NCBI GenBank assembly: GCA_963718745.1 | Contig: OY970370.1 | Span: 1,488,001-1,552,000, forward strand | Direction: 5' to 3' | Length of the DNA stretch: 64,000 nucleotides | From: Fermentibacter sp963718745 [NCBI: Candidatus Fermentibacterota bacterium] | GTDB taxonomy: Bacteria > Fermentibacterota > Fermentibacteria > Fermentibacterales | Shown here: one piece after another, positions 33,763 through 41,792 of the stretch | How the letters are laid out: each line of letters opens with the position of its first letter | How positions within the stretch are numbered: position 1 is the first letter of the stretch | Notes under the pieces: model-generated | The model's input: only the letters and a program-made list of their open reading frames with translations | What the model was told of the DNA's origin: nothing | Databases searched by the model: none | Program-made: the position numbers and the translations under genes

Positions 33763-34980
33763 ATGAAAGCATTTCTCGCCCTGGCAGTTCTCTTCTCCCT
33801 CTCCCATGCAGACATCGAAGTGACGGAGCTGTTCCGAGCGGAGACGCCCGCCGAGCTCGAAGCTGCACTCGTCGACGGCTACCCGATGCCGTGGCTGGCT
33901 GAGGTCCTCGCAGACCCCTCGATCCCCGAGGAGGACCGCTACTGGCTGGACTGCAGGATGAGGGCGGTCATCGCCCAGGACCTGCACCTGTTCTTCGACG
34001 AGGAAGGTAGTCCTGTACGGATTGATGCCGACTGGATCTGGCCTGGGGAGGACTACTGGCGTGAATGTTTCAGCATCAACAGGGACGGGGTTGATGACCC
34101 ATTCGATGTGTCAAATCAACCCACCGGCAATTGGGGAGGTCAGGGCTACGTATCTGACAGATACGGAAACAACCTCGGACCTCTCGCTATCTGTCCAATT
34201 CCGAGGTACAACTCATGCATGTCCCGCGACGGATCTGTATCGATCACGCTTAGCGGTATACAGGACAATAACTTCGGGCCCGGACTCATGAACCTGTGCT
34301 TTCTAGGGGAAGACGGCAGTTTCAGCGAATTCCAATTGCATGGATGGTTCACCAAGTATGCGATGAGTCAGAGTGGTAATCTGGTCGTTGCATCATGTTA
34401 CGACAGACGGCGTGAAGTGGCCAGAGACCAACGAATACACCGTATCCTTGTATTCGATGGAGAAGGAAGTCTCCTTTACGAACTGAACCAGCCTGACTCA
34501 CCGCACTTTGAACAGGGTTCGCCACTGATCTCGCCAGATGACCGATACATAGCGATTCCTTTCCGTGGATCAAGACCGATGGTTCTTCTCGACGCCGCTT
34601 CTGGAGAGGAGCTTCACGTATGGCCCGACATGCTGGGAGCGACCAAGCATTTCTCAGCCAATTCGAGGTATCTGAGCTTCTGCAACACATCATCGGGGAT
34701 GGTCGTGGATTGCATATCGGGTGAAGTCGTATGGAGAGGCTATGACGGGGTAAGAGAGATCTTTTCTTCCAATGACGGTCGACTCGTCTGCTGGATGGGA
34801 GAAGGTTCCTGGACCAACCTCGTGGATCTGGAAGAGGGTATCTCCATCGACAGCATCTGCCAGGGAAGACCGACTCTGTCTCCGAATGCGTTCTTCCTAA
34901 TCGCACAGAGAAGCGTGTCTGGCAGCCTGATCCCTGACGACCTCTCGTTCTTCGCCGCCCGCATCGAAGCAGGTGAGTAG
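33763..34980 (+). CDS. Exported protein with conserved N-domain and propeller-like body, unit C
   Basis: 405 residues from ATG 33763 with the same GGAGGG leader as unit B. The signal peptide and first 90 mature residues are almost identical to B (AFLALAVLFSLSHADIEV, ELEAALVDGYPMPWLAEVLA); the segment ...MRAVIAQDLHLFFD is closer to A, so the N-domain looks like a mosaic. The remainder is a divergent propeller (YAMSQSGNLVVASC, RILVFDGEGSLLYEL, YIAIPFRGSRPMVLLDAASGEELHVW, FSSNDGRLVCWMG). It is exported; function unknown. It is followed one base later by the start of the truncated third gene. Confidence 0.68.
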   Translation: MKAFLALAVLFSLSHADIEVTELFRAETPAELEAALVDGYPMPWLAEVLADPSIPEEDRYWLDCRMRAVIAQDLHLFFDEEGSPVRIDADWIWPGEDYWRECFSINRDGVDDPFDVSNQPTGNWGGQGYVSDRYGNNLGPLAICPIPRYNSCMSRDGSVSITLSGIQDNNFGPGLMNLCFLGEDGSFSEFQLHGWFTKYAMSQSGNLVVASCYDRRREVARDQRIHRILVFDGEGSLLYELNQPDSPHFEQGSPLISPDDRYIAIPFRGSRPMVLLDAASGEELHVWPDMLGATKHFSANSRYLSFCNTSSGMVVDCISGEVVWRGYDGVREIFSSNDGRLVCWMGEGSWTNLVDLEEGISIDSICQGRPTLSPNAFFLIAQRSVSGSLIPDDLSFFAARIEAGE

Positions 34981-34981
34981 G

Positions 34982-35169
34982 ATGAAGACGACCATCATCG
35001 CTCTCGCTCTATGCGGAACTGCCTTCTGCTTTCCCTGGCCGCTGGGTGCGTCTCCCGATGCCCAGGACTCTACGCACACGATCATGCACGTCTACGGCGA
35101 CTATCACACTCCATTCGGAATCGACCTGACGGACAGACCCATCGGGTGTCGACGATCCGCGTGTCAGCT
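34982..35169 (+). pseudogene. Truncated remnant of the third module gene, unit C
   Basis: ATG 34982 opens MKTTIIALALCGTAFC and continues THTIMHVYGDYHTPFGIDLTD, aligning with THTLFHSFGDYHTP and HFGIDLTD of the 1,374-residue protein. Homology stops at the first peptidase motif, and the frame then runs through the unit-end block into the tRNA sequence (stop at 35258-35260). It shares its breakpoint with the unit A remnant, so truncation came before duplication of A and C. Confidence 0.7.
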
Positions 35170-35238
35170 TGGACCAGTGCCCCAGTTAATGGCAAAGAAC
35201 CTAAATCCCTGTATGGCAACAAGTTGTAAGGAATTTTG

Positions 35239-35315
35239 TGGTACGCCCGCCAGGAGTTGAACCCGGAACCTTCTGGTCCGTAGCCAGACGCTCTATCCAG
35301 TTGAGCTACGGGCGC
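35239..35315 (-). tRNA. tRNA-Arg (anticodon ACG), CCA encoded
   Basis: A 77-base cloverleaf read leftward: acceptor GCGCCCG with CGGGCGT (one G-U), D stem GCTC/GAGC, anticodon stem TCTGG/CCAGA around CTACGGA (anticodon ACG), five-base variable loop, T stem CCGGG/CCTGG around TTCAACT, discriminator A and encoded CCA. Its 3' end (TGGTAC on the + strand) is repeated at the left end of units A, B and C. An ACG anticodon depends on A34-to-inosine editing by TadA, which is encoded at 43043. Confidence 0.95.
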
Positions 35316-35377
35316 ACCGACATGATTGGACCGGTAGTCTACGCCAGAACCGGCCGGGGGTCAAGGCGGATATCCTC

Positions 35378-36310
35378 TCAGCGCCTGCCGGAGTAGCGGA
35401 TCGTTCCCGCGAAGGTGAACGAGGAGCCGATATCATCCCCGAGGGGGATCGGTCCGTCGACGTCGAACCCGGCCGAGGCCCCGCTCGGCAGGACTTCCGG
35501 ATAGCGCAGCAGGACCGAAACCGGTTCCCCGGATGAGTTCGTGACAGTTGTGCTCGTCTCGTAACCGTACGGCGTCTGGGTCGAGCTCCCGGTCACCTCC
35601 AGGCCCGGCGCGGGGATCCAGAGAGTATCACCCGTCACGATGGGCCAGGACCCGGAGTCTCCGTCCGGAAGGATCACGGGCCCCATGCCGCTCGTCACCA
35701 CGGGGACCATGGCGCTCCAGGCAGCGGGGACGGGCCAGGAGTAGGCCAGAACCGGGTCCAGGGGAACCCCTGAAGCACTCCACCATGGGATGACCATGTC
35801 CCCCGGCGGGAGGTCGATCCGGCCGGTAGTCGAAGCCAGGGAGAGGCCGTCGCGGTCGATTATCCTCATGGACACCCCTCTGAAGGTCTGGCTCGTCGAG
35901 TTGTGCAGGATCACGTTGGCCTCGAAGCGTATGCCGCCGGCCTCGGAAGCCCAGGAATACCTGGGAGACCATGATATCCCTTCCAGGTCCACAATGAGTC
36001 TGTTGGTGTCGGAAACCCTGACCATCGAGGGGATGCCCGCCGCCCCCTCGATGAGGAAATCCGCGACTGACGCCGAATCCTCCCTGGAGCAGTGGAGTTC
36101 GAGCCTGCGGACTCCAGAGGTGCTCGAGAGCAGAGCTATCTCGAGAAGGTCGAGGCCTCGTCCGGGAACCCCCTCGATGCTGGCCGGTCCGTCGACTGCG
36201 ACCGTCACCGAGACGGAATCGAGATCGTTGCTGAGGAGGCCTGTCGGCCTGGTGCCGCAGCCCGCGGAGATCACCGCCAGAAGTGCAAGGGTGGTCGCGA
36301 AAAGCCTCAT
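35378..36310 (-). CDS. Lipoprotein, unknown function
   Basis: 310 residues. A lipoprotein signal peptide (FATTLALLAVISAGC, lipid cysteine C18) leads into beta-rich sequence with no recognisable catalytic motif: VTVAVDGPASIEG, GVRRLELHCSRED, RIIDRDGLSLAS, TSTTVTNSSGEPVSVLLRY. The last third, with an exchange of PGLEVTGSS and TVTNSSGEPVSVLLRYP, resembles immunoglobulin-like modules that carry conjugated ester or interface-type domains (DUF4139-like), but that is only a resemblance. It is divergent from the ABC-like gene at 36362. Confidence 0.6.
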   Translation of the reverse strand: MRLFATTLALLAVISAGCGTRPTGLLSNDLDSVSVTVAVDGPASIEGVPGRGLDLLEIALLSSTSGVRRLELHCSREDSASVADFLIEGAAGIPSMVRVSDTNRLIVDLEGISWSPRYSWASEAGGIRFEANVILHNSTSQTFRGVSMRIIDRDGLSLASTTGRIDLPPGDMVIPWWSASGVPLDPVLAYSWPVPAAWSAMVPVVTSGMGPVILPDGDSGSWPIVTGDTLWIPAPGLEVTGSSTQTPYGYETSTTVTNSSGEPVSVLLRYPEVLPSGASAGFDVDGPIPLGDDIGSSFTFAGTIRYSGRR

Positions 36311-36361
36311 GGGCTATTTATGCACATCCGACCGAGCCGGAGGGAGGCCAGAAGCGTCCGG

Positions 36362-36964
36362 ATGATAAGAGTGACGGATCTTCGCATCGGAAATGCCGGC
36401 CGGAGCCTGGGCTTCGAGGTCCGGACCGGCGAGCTGCTCGTGGTCACCGGCTTCCCCGGAGGAGAGGGCGAGGAACTCCTGCAGATCCTGTCCGGGCTGA
36501 GAAGACACCGGGAGGGCTTCGTCGAGGTCGGAGGGATGGCGCCTCAGGCATCCGGGTCGCCCGAGGGCGCCGTTTTCCTGTCTGCCGTGTCGAGCATCGA
36601 TCCCTCGCGGACCGTCTTCAGGCAGCTCGTCGCAAGACACGCCGCGTCTTCAGGCGGTTCAACCGTAGACAAGGCCCGCCTGGACGGATGGATTTCCGTG
36701 CACGGCCTCCTGAAGGAGTCGCGGGCGCGTGCCGGATCACTCCCCGCCTGGATTCCCCGGTTCCTCGAACTCTCTCTCCCCGCTCTGCTCGAGCCCTCCG
36801 TGCTCGTTGTCTCCGAGCCTCTCACGGGGCTGCCCGCGCGCTGGTCGCGCTTCGCCTCCGGCATCCTGGCGCATGCCAGGGAGCATGGTGCCGTGCTGGC
36901 CATTTCCTCGAACCCCGCCGGCCTCGAGGAGATCGCCGACCGGACCGTATGGATCGAGGACTGA
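36362..36964 (+). CDS. Degenerate ABC-transporter ATP-binding protein
   Basis: 200 residues from ATG 36362. The fold order is that of an ABC ATPase, but each catalytic motif is altered: Walker A is GFPGGEGEE (Lys and Ser/Thr replaced by Glu), no LSGGQ signature is visible (the equivalent region is SLPAWIPRFLELSLPALLEP), Walker B is VLVVSEP (Asp to Ser, Glu kept), and the H-loop reads AISSNPAG with Asn for His. ATP hydrolysis therefore looks unlikely. It is paired with the membrane protein starting one base after its stop. It may be a structural partner or a decaying gene. Confidence 0.62.
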   Translation: MIRVTDLRIGNAGRSLGFEVRTGELLVVTGFPGGEGEELLQILSGLRRHREGFVEVGGMAPQASGSPEGAVFLSAVSSIDPSRTVFRQLVARHAASSGGSTVDKARLDGWISVHGLLKESRARAGSLPAWIPRFLELSLPALLEPSVLVVSEPLTGLPARWSRFASGILAHAREHGAVLAISSNPAGLEEIADRTVWIED

Positions 36965-36965
36965 G

Positions 36966-37682
36966 ATGAGTGGTTTCCACTTCCATGAGGCGATGGAGAA
37001 GCTCATCCAGTCCTTCCTGTCCCCCTACTTCCTGCTGCCCGTCGTTCTGGTGGGGGTCGTGTCGTTCCTCCATCCGGTGCAGACATCGTACATGACCGGG
37101 ATGGGAGGCGTCCAGGTCGCATTCTCCAGTTCGATCTTCGCGGTGTGCATCATCTCCGCGGCTTCAGGCGCGAGGTTCTTCTCGTGTTTCTGGGGAGCGG
37201 GCTGGTTCAGATCGACCCTTCTCCTGCCGGTCCGCAGATCGGCGGGATTCTGGCAGGCGCTGCTCGCCCAGATGTTCTTTTCTGCCCTGCTTCTGATCAT
37301 GACCTGGACCGCCGTGGCCGCCGCCCTGGTCGGAGAGCCGATGGGAGGCGTATTCCCTACGGTCGCTGCAGGGCTGGCAATCATCGTATGGACGTCGGGG
37401 CTGGCCGCGCTCGCCGGCCTGCTGACCACGCCGGTAGCCGCATCCATCCTCGCCGCCTCGGTCACCGGTTACTCCATGATCCCACTCGTGGATCCGGGCG
37501 GCACCCTTTTCTCATCCACACTCAGCATGACCGCGATGGCGCTGCCTTCTCCGGACGGAGCGGGATGGCCCGCTGCCGGAGACATCCTGCTGCTCCTGGG
37601 CGAAGGGTTGGGATTTGTATGCCTGGCGGCGCTTGCGTACCACATCTCCCTGAGGATGGGGATCGGCACCAACCGGCAGTGA
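36966..37682 (+). CDS. ABC-2-type membrane protein paired with the degenerate ATPase
   Basis: 238 residues from ATG 36966, with one base between it and the previous stop. About six membrane helices (FLLPVVLVGVVSFL, FSSSIFAVCIISAASG, LLAQMFFSALLLIMTWTAVAAAL, AAGLAIIVWTSGLAALAGLL, and two near the C-terminus) in the layout of an ABC-2 permease, with a short cytoplasmic linker RSTLLLPVRRSAGFW that matches the usual coupling helix position. Substrate unknown. With its partner it forms a two-gene unit before tldD. Confidence 0.6.
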   Translation: MSGFHFHEAMEKLIQSFLSPYFLLPVVLVGVVSFLHPVQTSYMTGMGGVQVAFSSSIFAVCIISAASGARFFSCFWGAGWFRSTLLLPVRRSAGFWQALLAQMFFSALLLIMTWTAVAAALVGEPMGGVFPTVAAGLAIIVWTSGLAALAGLLTTPVAASILAASVTGYSMIPLVDPGGTLFSSTLSMTAMALPSPDGAGWPAAGDILLLLGEGLGFVCLAALAYHISLRMGIGTNRQ

Positions 37683-37801
37683 GCCGGGCGTTTGCGGGTG
37701 TTCCCATCCCTCCCCGTGTTGCACGGCCGGGGACCGACTTCAGTATTATCCTGTCATCCCTTCGGGATAGGGTTCGATCCAGCCACCGGGAGGAGAGCCT
37801 C

Positions 37802-39166
37802 ATGCGTGAAAAGCTCAGGAGCATGGTCTCGAAGGAGCCCGCCGACTTCGCGGACATCCGGTACGAGATCAGACGCCAGACCGTCGTCTCCTTCAGCGGC
37901 AGGGAGATCAAGCAGGTGAACGCAAGCGCCACGGACGGCTATGTCGTCAGGGCTCTTCGCGGTACCGGATTCTCCTCCGCGGTTGTCACGAAGGAGGAGG
38001 ACGTCCCCAGGGCGCTGAAGCTGTCCTGCGAGGGTGCATCCACGATGATGAAGTTCGGCGGCAAGAAGATAGAGCTTGCCCCCGTTCCCGTGATCGAGGA
38101 CGACGTGGAAGCGGTGCTCGATGTTGATCCGAGGAAGATCCCCATATCGCAGAAGATCTCCACCGCGAGGGCCTACAACGATCTGATGCTCTCCCAGCCG
38201 GGCATAGCGACGACCAATGTCGCCTATCACGAGGTCTGCCGCGAGAAGTTCTACGTCAACTCCGAGGGGACGGCCATACGCGAGGAGCTGGTGACGGTGG
38301 CCGTGGCTGGAGAGGTGATCGCCAGGAAGGGGGATCTCCTGCAGAACATCCGGGTCGCGGTCGGCGGCTCGAACGGGTGGAGGTCTCTCGAGGGCAGGGA
38401 GGAAGTCTTCCTCCAGAGGGCCGGCCTGGCCGGCCGGCTGCTCGATGCCGAGCCCGTGAAGGGCGGCACGTACGACGTGATCCTCAACCCGAGCATGGCG
38501 GGCGTCTTCACGCACGAGGCCTTCGGCCACTTCAGCGAAGCCGACATCATCGAGGACAATCCCTCCATGCGCGAGAGGATGGCGATCGGATCCGTCCTCG
38601 GGTCCAGGGCGGTCAGCATGGTCGCCGATTCCACCATGCCCTCCCAGCTCGGCTACTACAGGTACGACGACGAGGGTGTCGCCGTAAGGCGCGTGCAGCT
38701 CATCAAGGAAGGCGTCCTCACCGGCAGGCTCCATTCCAGGGCGACGGCCGCCGCGTTCGGCGAAGCCCCCACGGGGCACGACGTCGCGGAAGACTACAGG
38801 TACGAGCCCATCGTGAGGATGGGTACGATATTCATCGAGCCCGGAACCGTGAGCGTCGACGACCTGTTCGCCTCCCTGGGGAACGGGCTCTACCTCCTCG
38901 ATGCGAAGGGCGGGCAGACCAGCGGCGAGAACTTCACCTTCGGAGCGCAGTACGGCTTCGTCGTGGAAAACGGCAGGATCGGCCCCATGGTCAGGGACAT
39001 CAACATCATGGGCAACCTCTTCAGCACTCTCGGGAACATCAGGCAGGCCGCATCCGACTTCGAGCTGTCGGAGCGCGGCGGGTGCGGGAAGGGCCAGACC
39101 AACATCAAATCGAACTACGGCGGCCCGCATGTGCTCATCTCGGGCATGGTAGTGGGGGGTGTGTGA
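37802..39166 (+). CDS. tldD: TldD metalloprotease
   Basis: 454 residues, the normal length. The zinc motif HExxxH is HEAFGH at 238-243, in THEAFGHFSEADIIEDN, and the family C-terminal block GGQTSGENFTFGAQYGFVVENG is present. TldD is the catalytic half of the TldD/TldE heterodimer, which trims unfolded or leader-bearing peptides (microcin B17 and CcdA antitoxin are known substrates). The gene overlaps tldE by one base, so they are translated together. ATG 37802 lies 119 bases after the ABC-type gene. Confidence 0.92.
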   Translation: MREKLRSMVSKEPADFADIRYEIRRQTVVSFSGREIKQVNASATDGYVVRALRGTGFSSAVVTKEEDVPRALKLSCEGASTMMKFGGKKIELAPVPVIEDDVEAVLDVDPRKIPISQKISTARAYNDLMLSQPGIATTNVAYHEVCREKFYVNSEGTAIREELVTVAVAGEVIARKGDLLQNIRVAVGGSNGWRSLEGREEVFLQRAGLAGRLLDAEPVKGGTYDVILNPSMAGVFTHEAFGHFSEADIIEDNPSMRERMAIGSVLGSRAVSMVADSTMPSQLGYYRYDDEGVAVRRVQLIKEGVLTGRLHSRATAAAFGEAPTGHDVAEDYRYEPIVRMGTIFIEPGTVSVDDLFASLGNGLYLLDAKGGQTSGENFTFGAQYGFVVENGRIGPMVRDINIMGNLFSTLGNIRQAASDFELSERGGCGKGQTNIKSNYGGPHVLISGMVVGGV

Positions 39167-40470
39167 TGGAGAAACTCCTTCAGATGGCGATGGATGCCGC
39201 GGACCAGGCCGAGGTCTTCTACCAGGAGTCGAACCAGACTTCCCTGTCGATGCGGAACGGCTCCGTCACCGAGATGTCGACATCGATGAACTCGGGCTAT
39301 TCCCTCAGGCTGATCCGGCAGGGGATCCTCGGCACCGCCTACACCCAGAACCTCATCGATCGCAGGGATCTGCTCTCCAACGCAATAGCATCCATGGAAG
39401 GCGGGGTGGACGCAGGCTACAGGTTCCCGGAACCCCATGAGCCCGTCCAGCTGGACACGCTTCATCGCTCGGTCGAGGACCTGAGCTATTCGGACGCCGT
39501 CGCCTCCTGCAGGCACGCCCTCGAGAAGCTCTCCGGCAGGGTTTCAGGCCAGATCGACAGCAGGAGCGGGTTCTACCGCTCGTTCACCCGGATCATCAAC
39601 TCGAACTCGATGGACGTATCCTCTTCGAAGGGCGGCTTCTACATCGGAACCGACGTCCTCTTCCCCGGCACGGAGACATCCATCGGAGAGTTCTGCCATT
39701 TCCTGGACAAAGGCGATATCCCGGACGAGAGGCTCGACGAGCTCGTCGACCTCTACTCGCGGGGCCTCCCTGAAGTTGATGCGCCCACCGGGCGGATGAA
39801 GGTCCTCTTCCACCCCGATGCCATGAACACGCTCACCTGGAGGCTGCGGTCGGCCCTCAGCGCCCGGTCCTTCTACTACGGCACCTCTCCGCTCATGGAC
39901 AGGCTGGGCGAGAAGGTCCTCTCCGAGAAGATCACGTTCTTCGACGACCCCCACGCCGGAGGCGCGATGGGCGCCACGGCAGTCGACGACGAGGGCATGC
40001 CGACTCATCTGCTCTCCATGATCGAGGGCGGGGTCTTCAGGAACCGCTACACCAACCTGGACTACGCCGTCCGGCTGGGCATCGAGCCGACCGGCAACGG
40101 CTACCGCGGAGGCGACGCCATCGCCGGCCTGCCTGCCGCGGACCTGGCAGTCGAGTCGCTGGCCACGGGGGATGCGAGCTTCGCAGAGATGATATCCTCC
40201 ATCGACGAGGGCGTGATCATCCTGGGCGCGCTGGGCGCGCATTCCGGGAACATCCTGAACGGCGACTTCTCCGTGGGCATGAACCCGGGCCTTCTGGTCA
40301 GGGACGGCCTCGTCGTTGGCCGGGTCCGTGACGGGATGGTGGCCGGGAACGTATGGGACGTCCTCCAGAGGGTCGTCTCGGTGGAGAACACCATCCACAA
40401 TCCGGCGGGCTGGGCCAGGTATCCGAGCGTGCTCCTCGAGGGGGTGAGCGTCTCGGCCAGGCGGGCCTGA
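39166..40470 (+). CDS. tldE: TldE/PmbA, partner of TldD
   Basis: 434 residues with the TldD/PmbA fold (SLSMRNGSVTEMSTSMNSGYSLRLI, ITFFDDPHAGGAMGATAVDDEG, ALGAHSGNILNGDFSVGMNPG). It lacks the HExxxH zinc motif, as expected for TldE, which completes the substrate tunnel of the heterodimer. The ATG overlaps the tldD stop (TGATG). Cytoplasmic. Confidence 0.92.
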   Translation: MEKLLQMAMDAADQAEVFYQESNQTSLSMRNGSVTEMSTSMNSGYSLRLIRQGILGTAYTQNLIDRRDLLSNAIASMEGGVDAGYRFPEPHEPVQLDTLHRSVEDLSYSDAVASCRHALEKLSGRVSGQIDSRSGFYRSFTRIINSNSMDVSSSKGGFYIGTDVLFPGTETSIGEFCHFLDKGDIPDERLDELVDLYSRGLPEVDAPTGRMKVLFHPDAMNTLTWRLRSALSARSFYYGTSPLMDRLGEKVLSEKITFFDDPHAGGAMGATAVDDEGMPTHLLSMIEGGVFRNRYTNLDYAVRLGIEPTGNGYRGGDAIAGLPAADLAVESLATGDASFAEMISSIDEGVIILGALGAHSGNILNGDFSVGMNPGLLVRDGLVVGRVRDGMVAGNVWDVLQRVVSVENTIHNPAGWARYPSVLLEGVSVSARRA

Positions 40471-40627
40471 TGCCGCGCCAGGTTGACGCAACCCGGGGGA
40501 GTGCTTGTTTGAATCTGCTGTCCTGCTTCAGTATGCAGCGTCGGTTCTGCTGGCAAGGCCGTTGCTACTCCATGTGGCGGAAAGCCGGACTGGACGGCTT
40601 GGATACTGAAGGAGGAGGAGAAGAGAA

Positions 40628-41071
40628 ATGGCAAACCTGCCGGACAGAAGACGCGAGAGATACCTCACCCCCGTGGACTGGGCGAGCTACACCATGAACA
40701 GGATGCTCGAGGACTTCTTCCCGGGCAACTCGAACGGCTTCGACTGGATCCCCGCCGTCGACGTGATCGAGACGAAGGACACGATCGAGGTCAGGCTCGA
40801 GCTTCCGGGGCTCTGCAAGGAGGAGATCGAGATACAGGTCTCCAACGGCGTGCTGACGATCAAGGGCGAGAAGAAGGAGGCGAAGGAGGAGAAGGTCGAG
40901 AAGCGCTACCACCACCGTGAGATGCGCTATGGCTCCTTCGTGCGCTCCATCGCCCTGCCGGTCGACGTGAAGGCCGAGGAGGCCAACGCCCAGTGCAGGG
41001 ACGGCGTCCTCTCCATCGTCCTCCCCAAGGAGGACAGGGCGATCCACAAGAAGATCGAGATCCAGGGCTGA
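40628..41071 (+). CDS. Small heat-shock protein Hsp20
   Basis: 147 residues with an alpha-crystallin domain at about 40-135: PAVDVIETKDTIEVRLELPG, ITIKGEKKE-type strand (VLTIKGEKKEAKEE) and YGSFVRSIALP, plus the C-terminal IEIQG in place of the usual IxI anchor. It is an ATP-independent holdase that binds unfolding proteins. AGGAGGAG lies upstream of the ATG. No heat-shock operator was identified; the gene stands alone and ends at a good terminator. Confidence 0.92.
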   Translation: MANLPDRRRERYLTPVDWASYTMNRMLEDFFPGNSNGFDWIPAVDVIETKDTIEVRLELPGLCKEEIEIQVSNGVLTIKGEKKEAKEEKVEKRYHHREMRYGSFVRSIALPVDVKAEEANAQCRDGVLSIVLPKEDRAIHKKIEIQG

Positions 41072-41100
41072 TCCGGGTTCCCCGATCACGGGGAGCCGCA

Positions 41101-41122
41101 GGGGCCGCCTCTGGGCGGCCCC
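41101..41122 (+). terminator. Hsp20 gene terminator
   Basis: A 9-bp GC stem, GGGGCCGCC and GGCGGCCCC, with loop TCTG, followed by TTTCC, 30 bases after the stop. Confidence 0.75.
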
Positions 41123-41203
41123 TTTCCGTCTGCTTCCACCTCCCGGCGCTCGAAGGCATGTTCAGGGTTCCGGAAGCTTCTTCCGGTGAACACGGGGGGT
41201 AGG

Positions 41204-41776
41204 ATGGACCTTTTCGATCTCTGCACCAGGGCAAGGACCGTCAGGCGCTTCAGGGAGGCGCTCGGAGCGGATCCTGCAACCATCCTCGAACTGGTCGAGG
41301 CCGCGGGGATGGCTCCGTGCGCGGCGAACCTCCAGGAGCTGCGCTACATGATCGTGCTGGAGAACAGCCGCAGGGAAGCCCTCTTCCCGCTCCTGTCATG
41401 GGCAGGCTATCTCGAGGACTGGCCCGGACCCGTGGAGGGCGAGAGACCCGCCGGGTACGTCGTCATCCTGGTTCCGTCGGAGGAGAAGCCGTACACCAGG
41501 ATAGACGCCGGGATCGCGGCGGGTTACATCACCCTCGACGCATCTGCCCACGGCCTCGGCGCCTGCATCCTGATGAGCTTCGACTCTCAGCGGATGCACT
41601 CTCTGCTGGGGGCTCCCGAAGGCCTGAAGCCCCTTCTGGTGATAGCGCTGGGAGAGCCCGCAGAGGAGGTCGTGCTCGAGACGGTCGGACCGGACGGAGG
41701 AGTGGAGTACTGGCGCGATGGGCAAGGCGTGCATCATGTTCCCAAGCGAGCAGTTTCGGATCTGATCGTCACCTGA
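41204..41776 (+). CDS. Nitroreductase-family FMN oxidoreductase
   Basis: 190 residues from ATG 41204 (GGGGGG upstream), chosen over 41186, which has no ribosome binding site. The N-terminal FMN phosphate site is TRARTVRRF, the mid-domain carries the helix AAGMAPCAANLQELRY, and IDAGIAAGYITLDASAHGLGACILMSF is the family GxxxxxxxLxAxxxGLG segment. Members reduce nitro compounds, quinones or flavins with NAD(P)H; the small size fits the anaerobe-type subgroup. Physiological substrate unknown. Confidence 0.82.
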   Translation: MDLFDLCTRARTVRRFREALGADPATILELVEAAGMAPCAANLQELRYMIVLENSRREALFPLLSWAGYLEDWPGPVEGERPAGYVVILVPSEEKPYTRIDAGIAAGYITLDASAHGLGACILMSFDSQRMHSLLGAPEGLKPLLVIALGEPAEEVVLETVGPDGGVEYWRDGQGVHHVPKRAVSDLIVT

Positions 41777-41792
41777 CCCACGGAGGTTCCCA

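Larger units (their letters stand above)
33257..35238 (+). repeat. tRNA-Arg-associated module, unit C
   Basis: A 1,982-base unit from TGGTACACC to the base before the TGGTAC that forms the 3' end of the tRNA-Arg gene. It holds the HTH ORF, propeller gene and truncated remnant, and ends CTGTATGGCAAC (35209) 30 bases before TGGTAC, the same spacing as units A and B. Confidence 0.7.
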
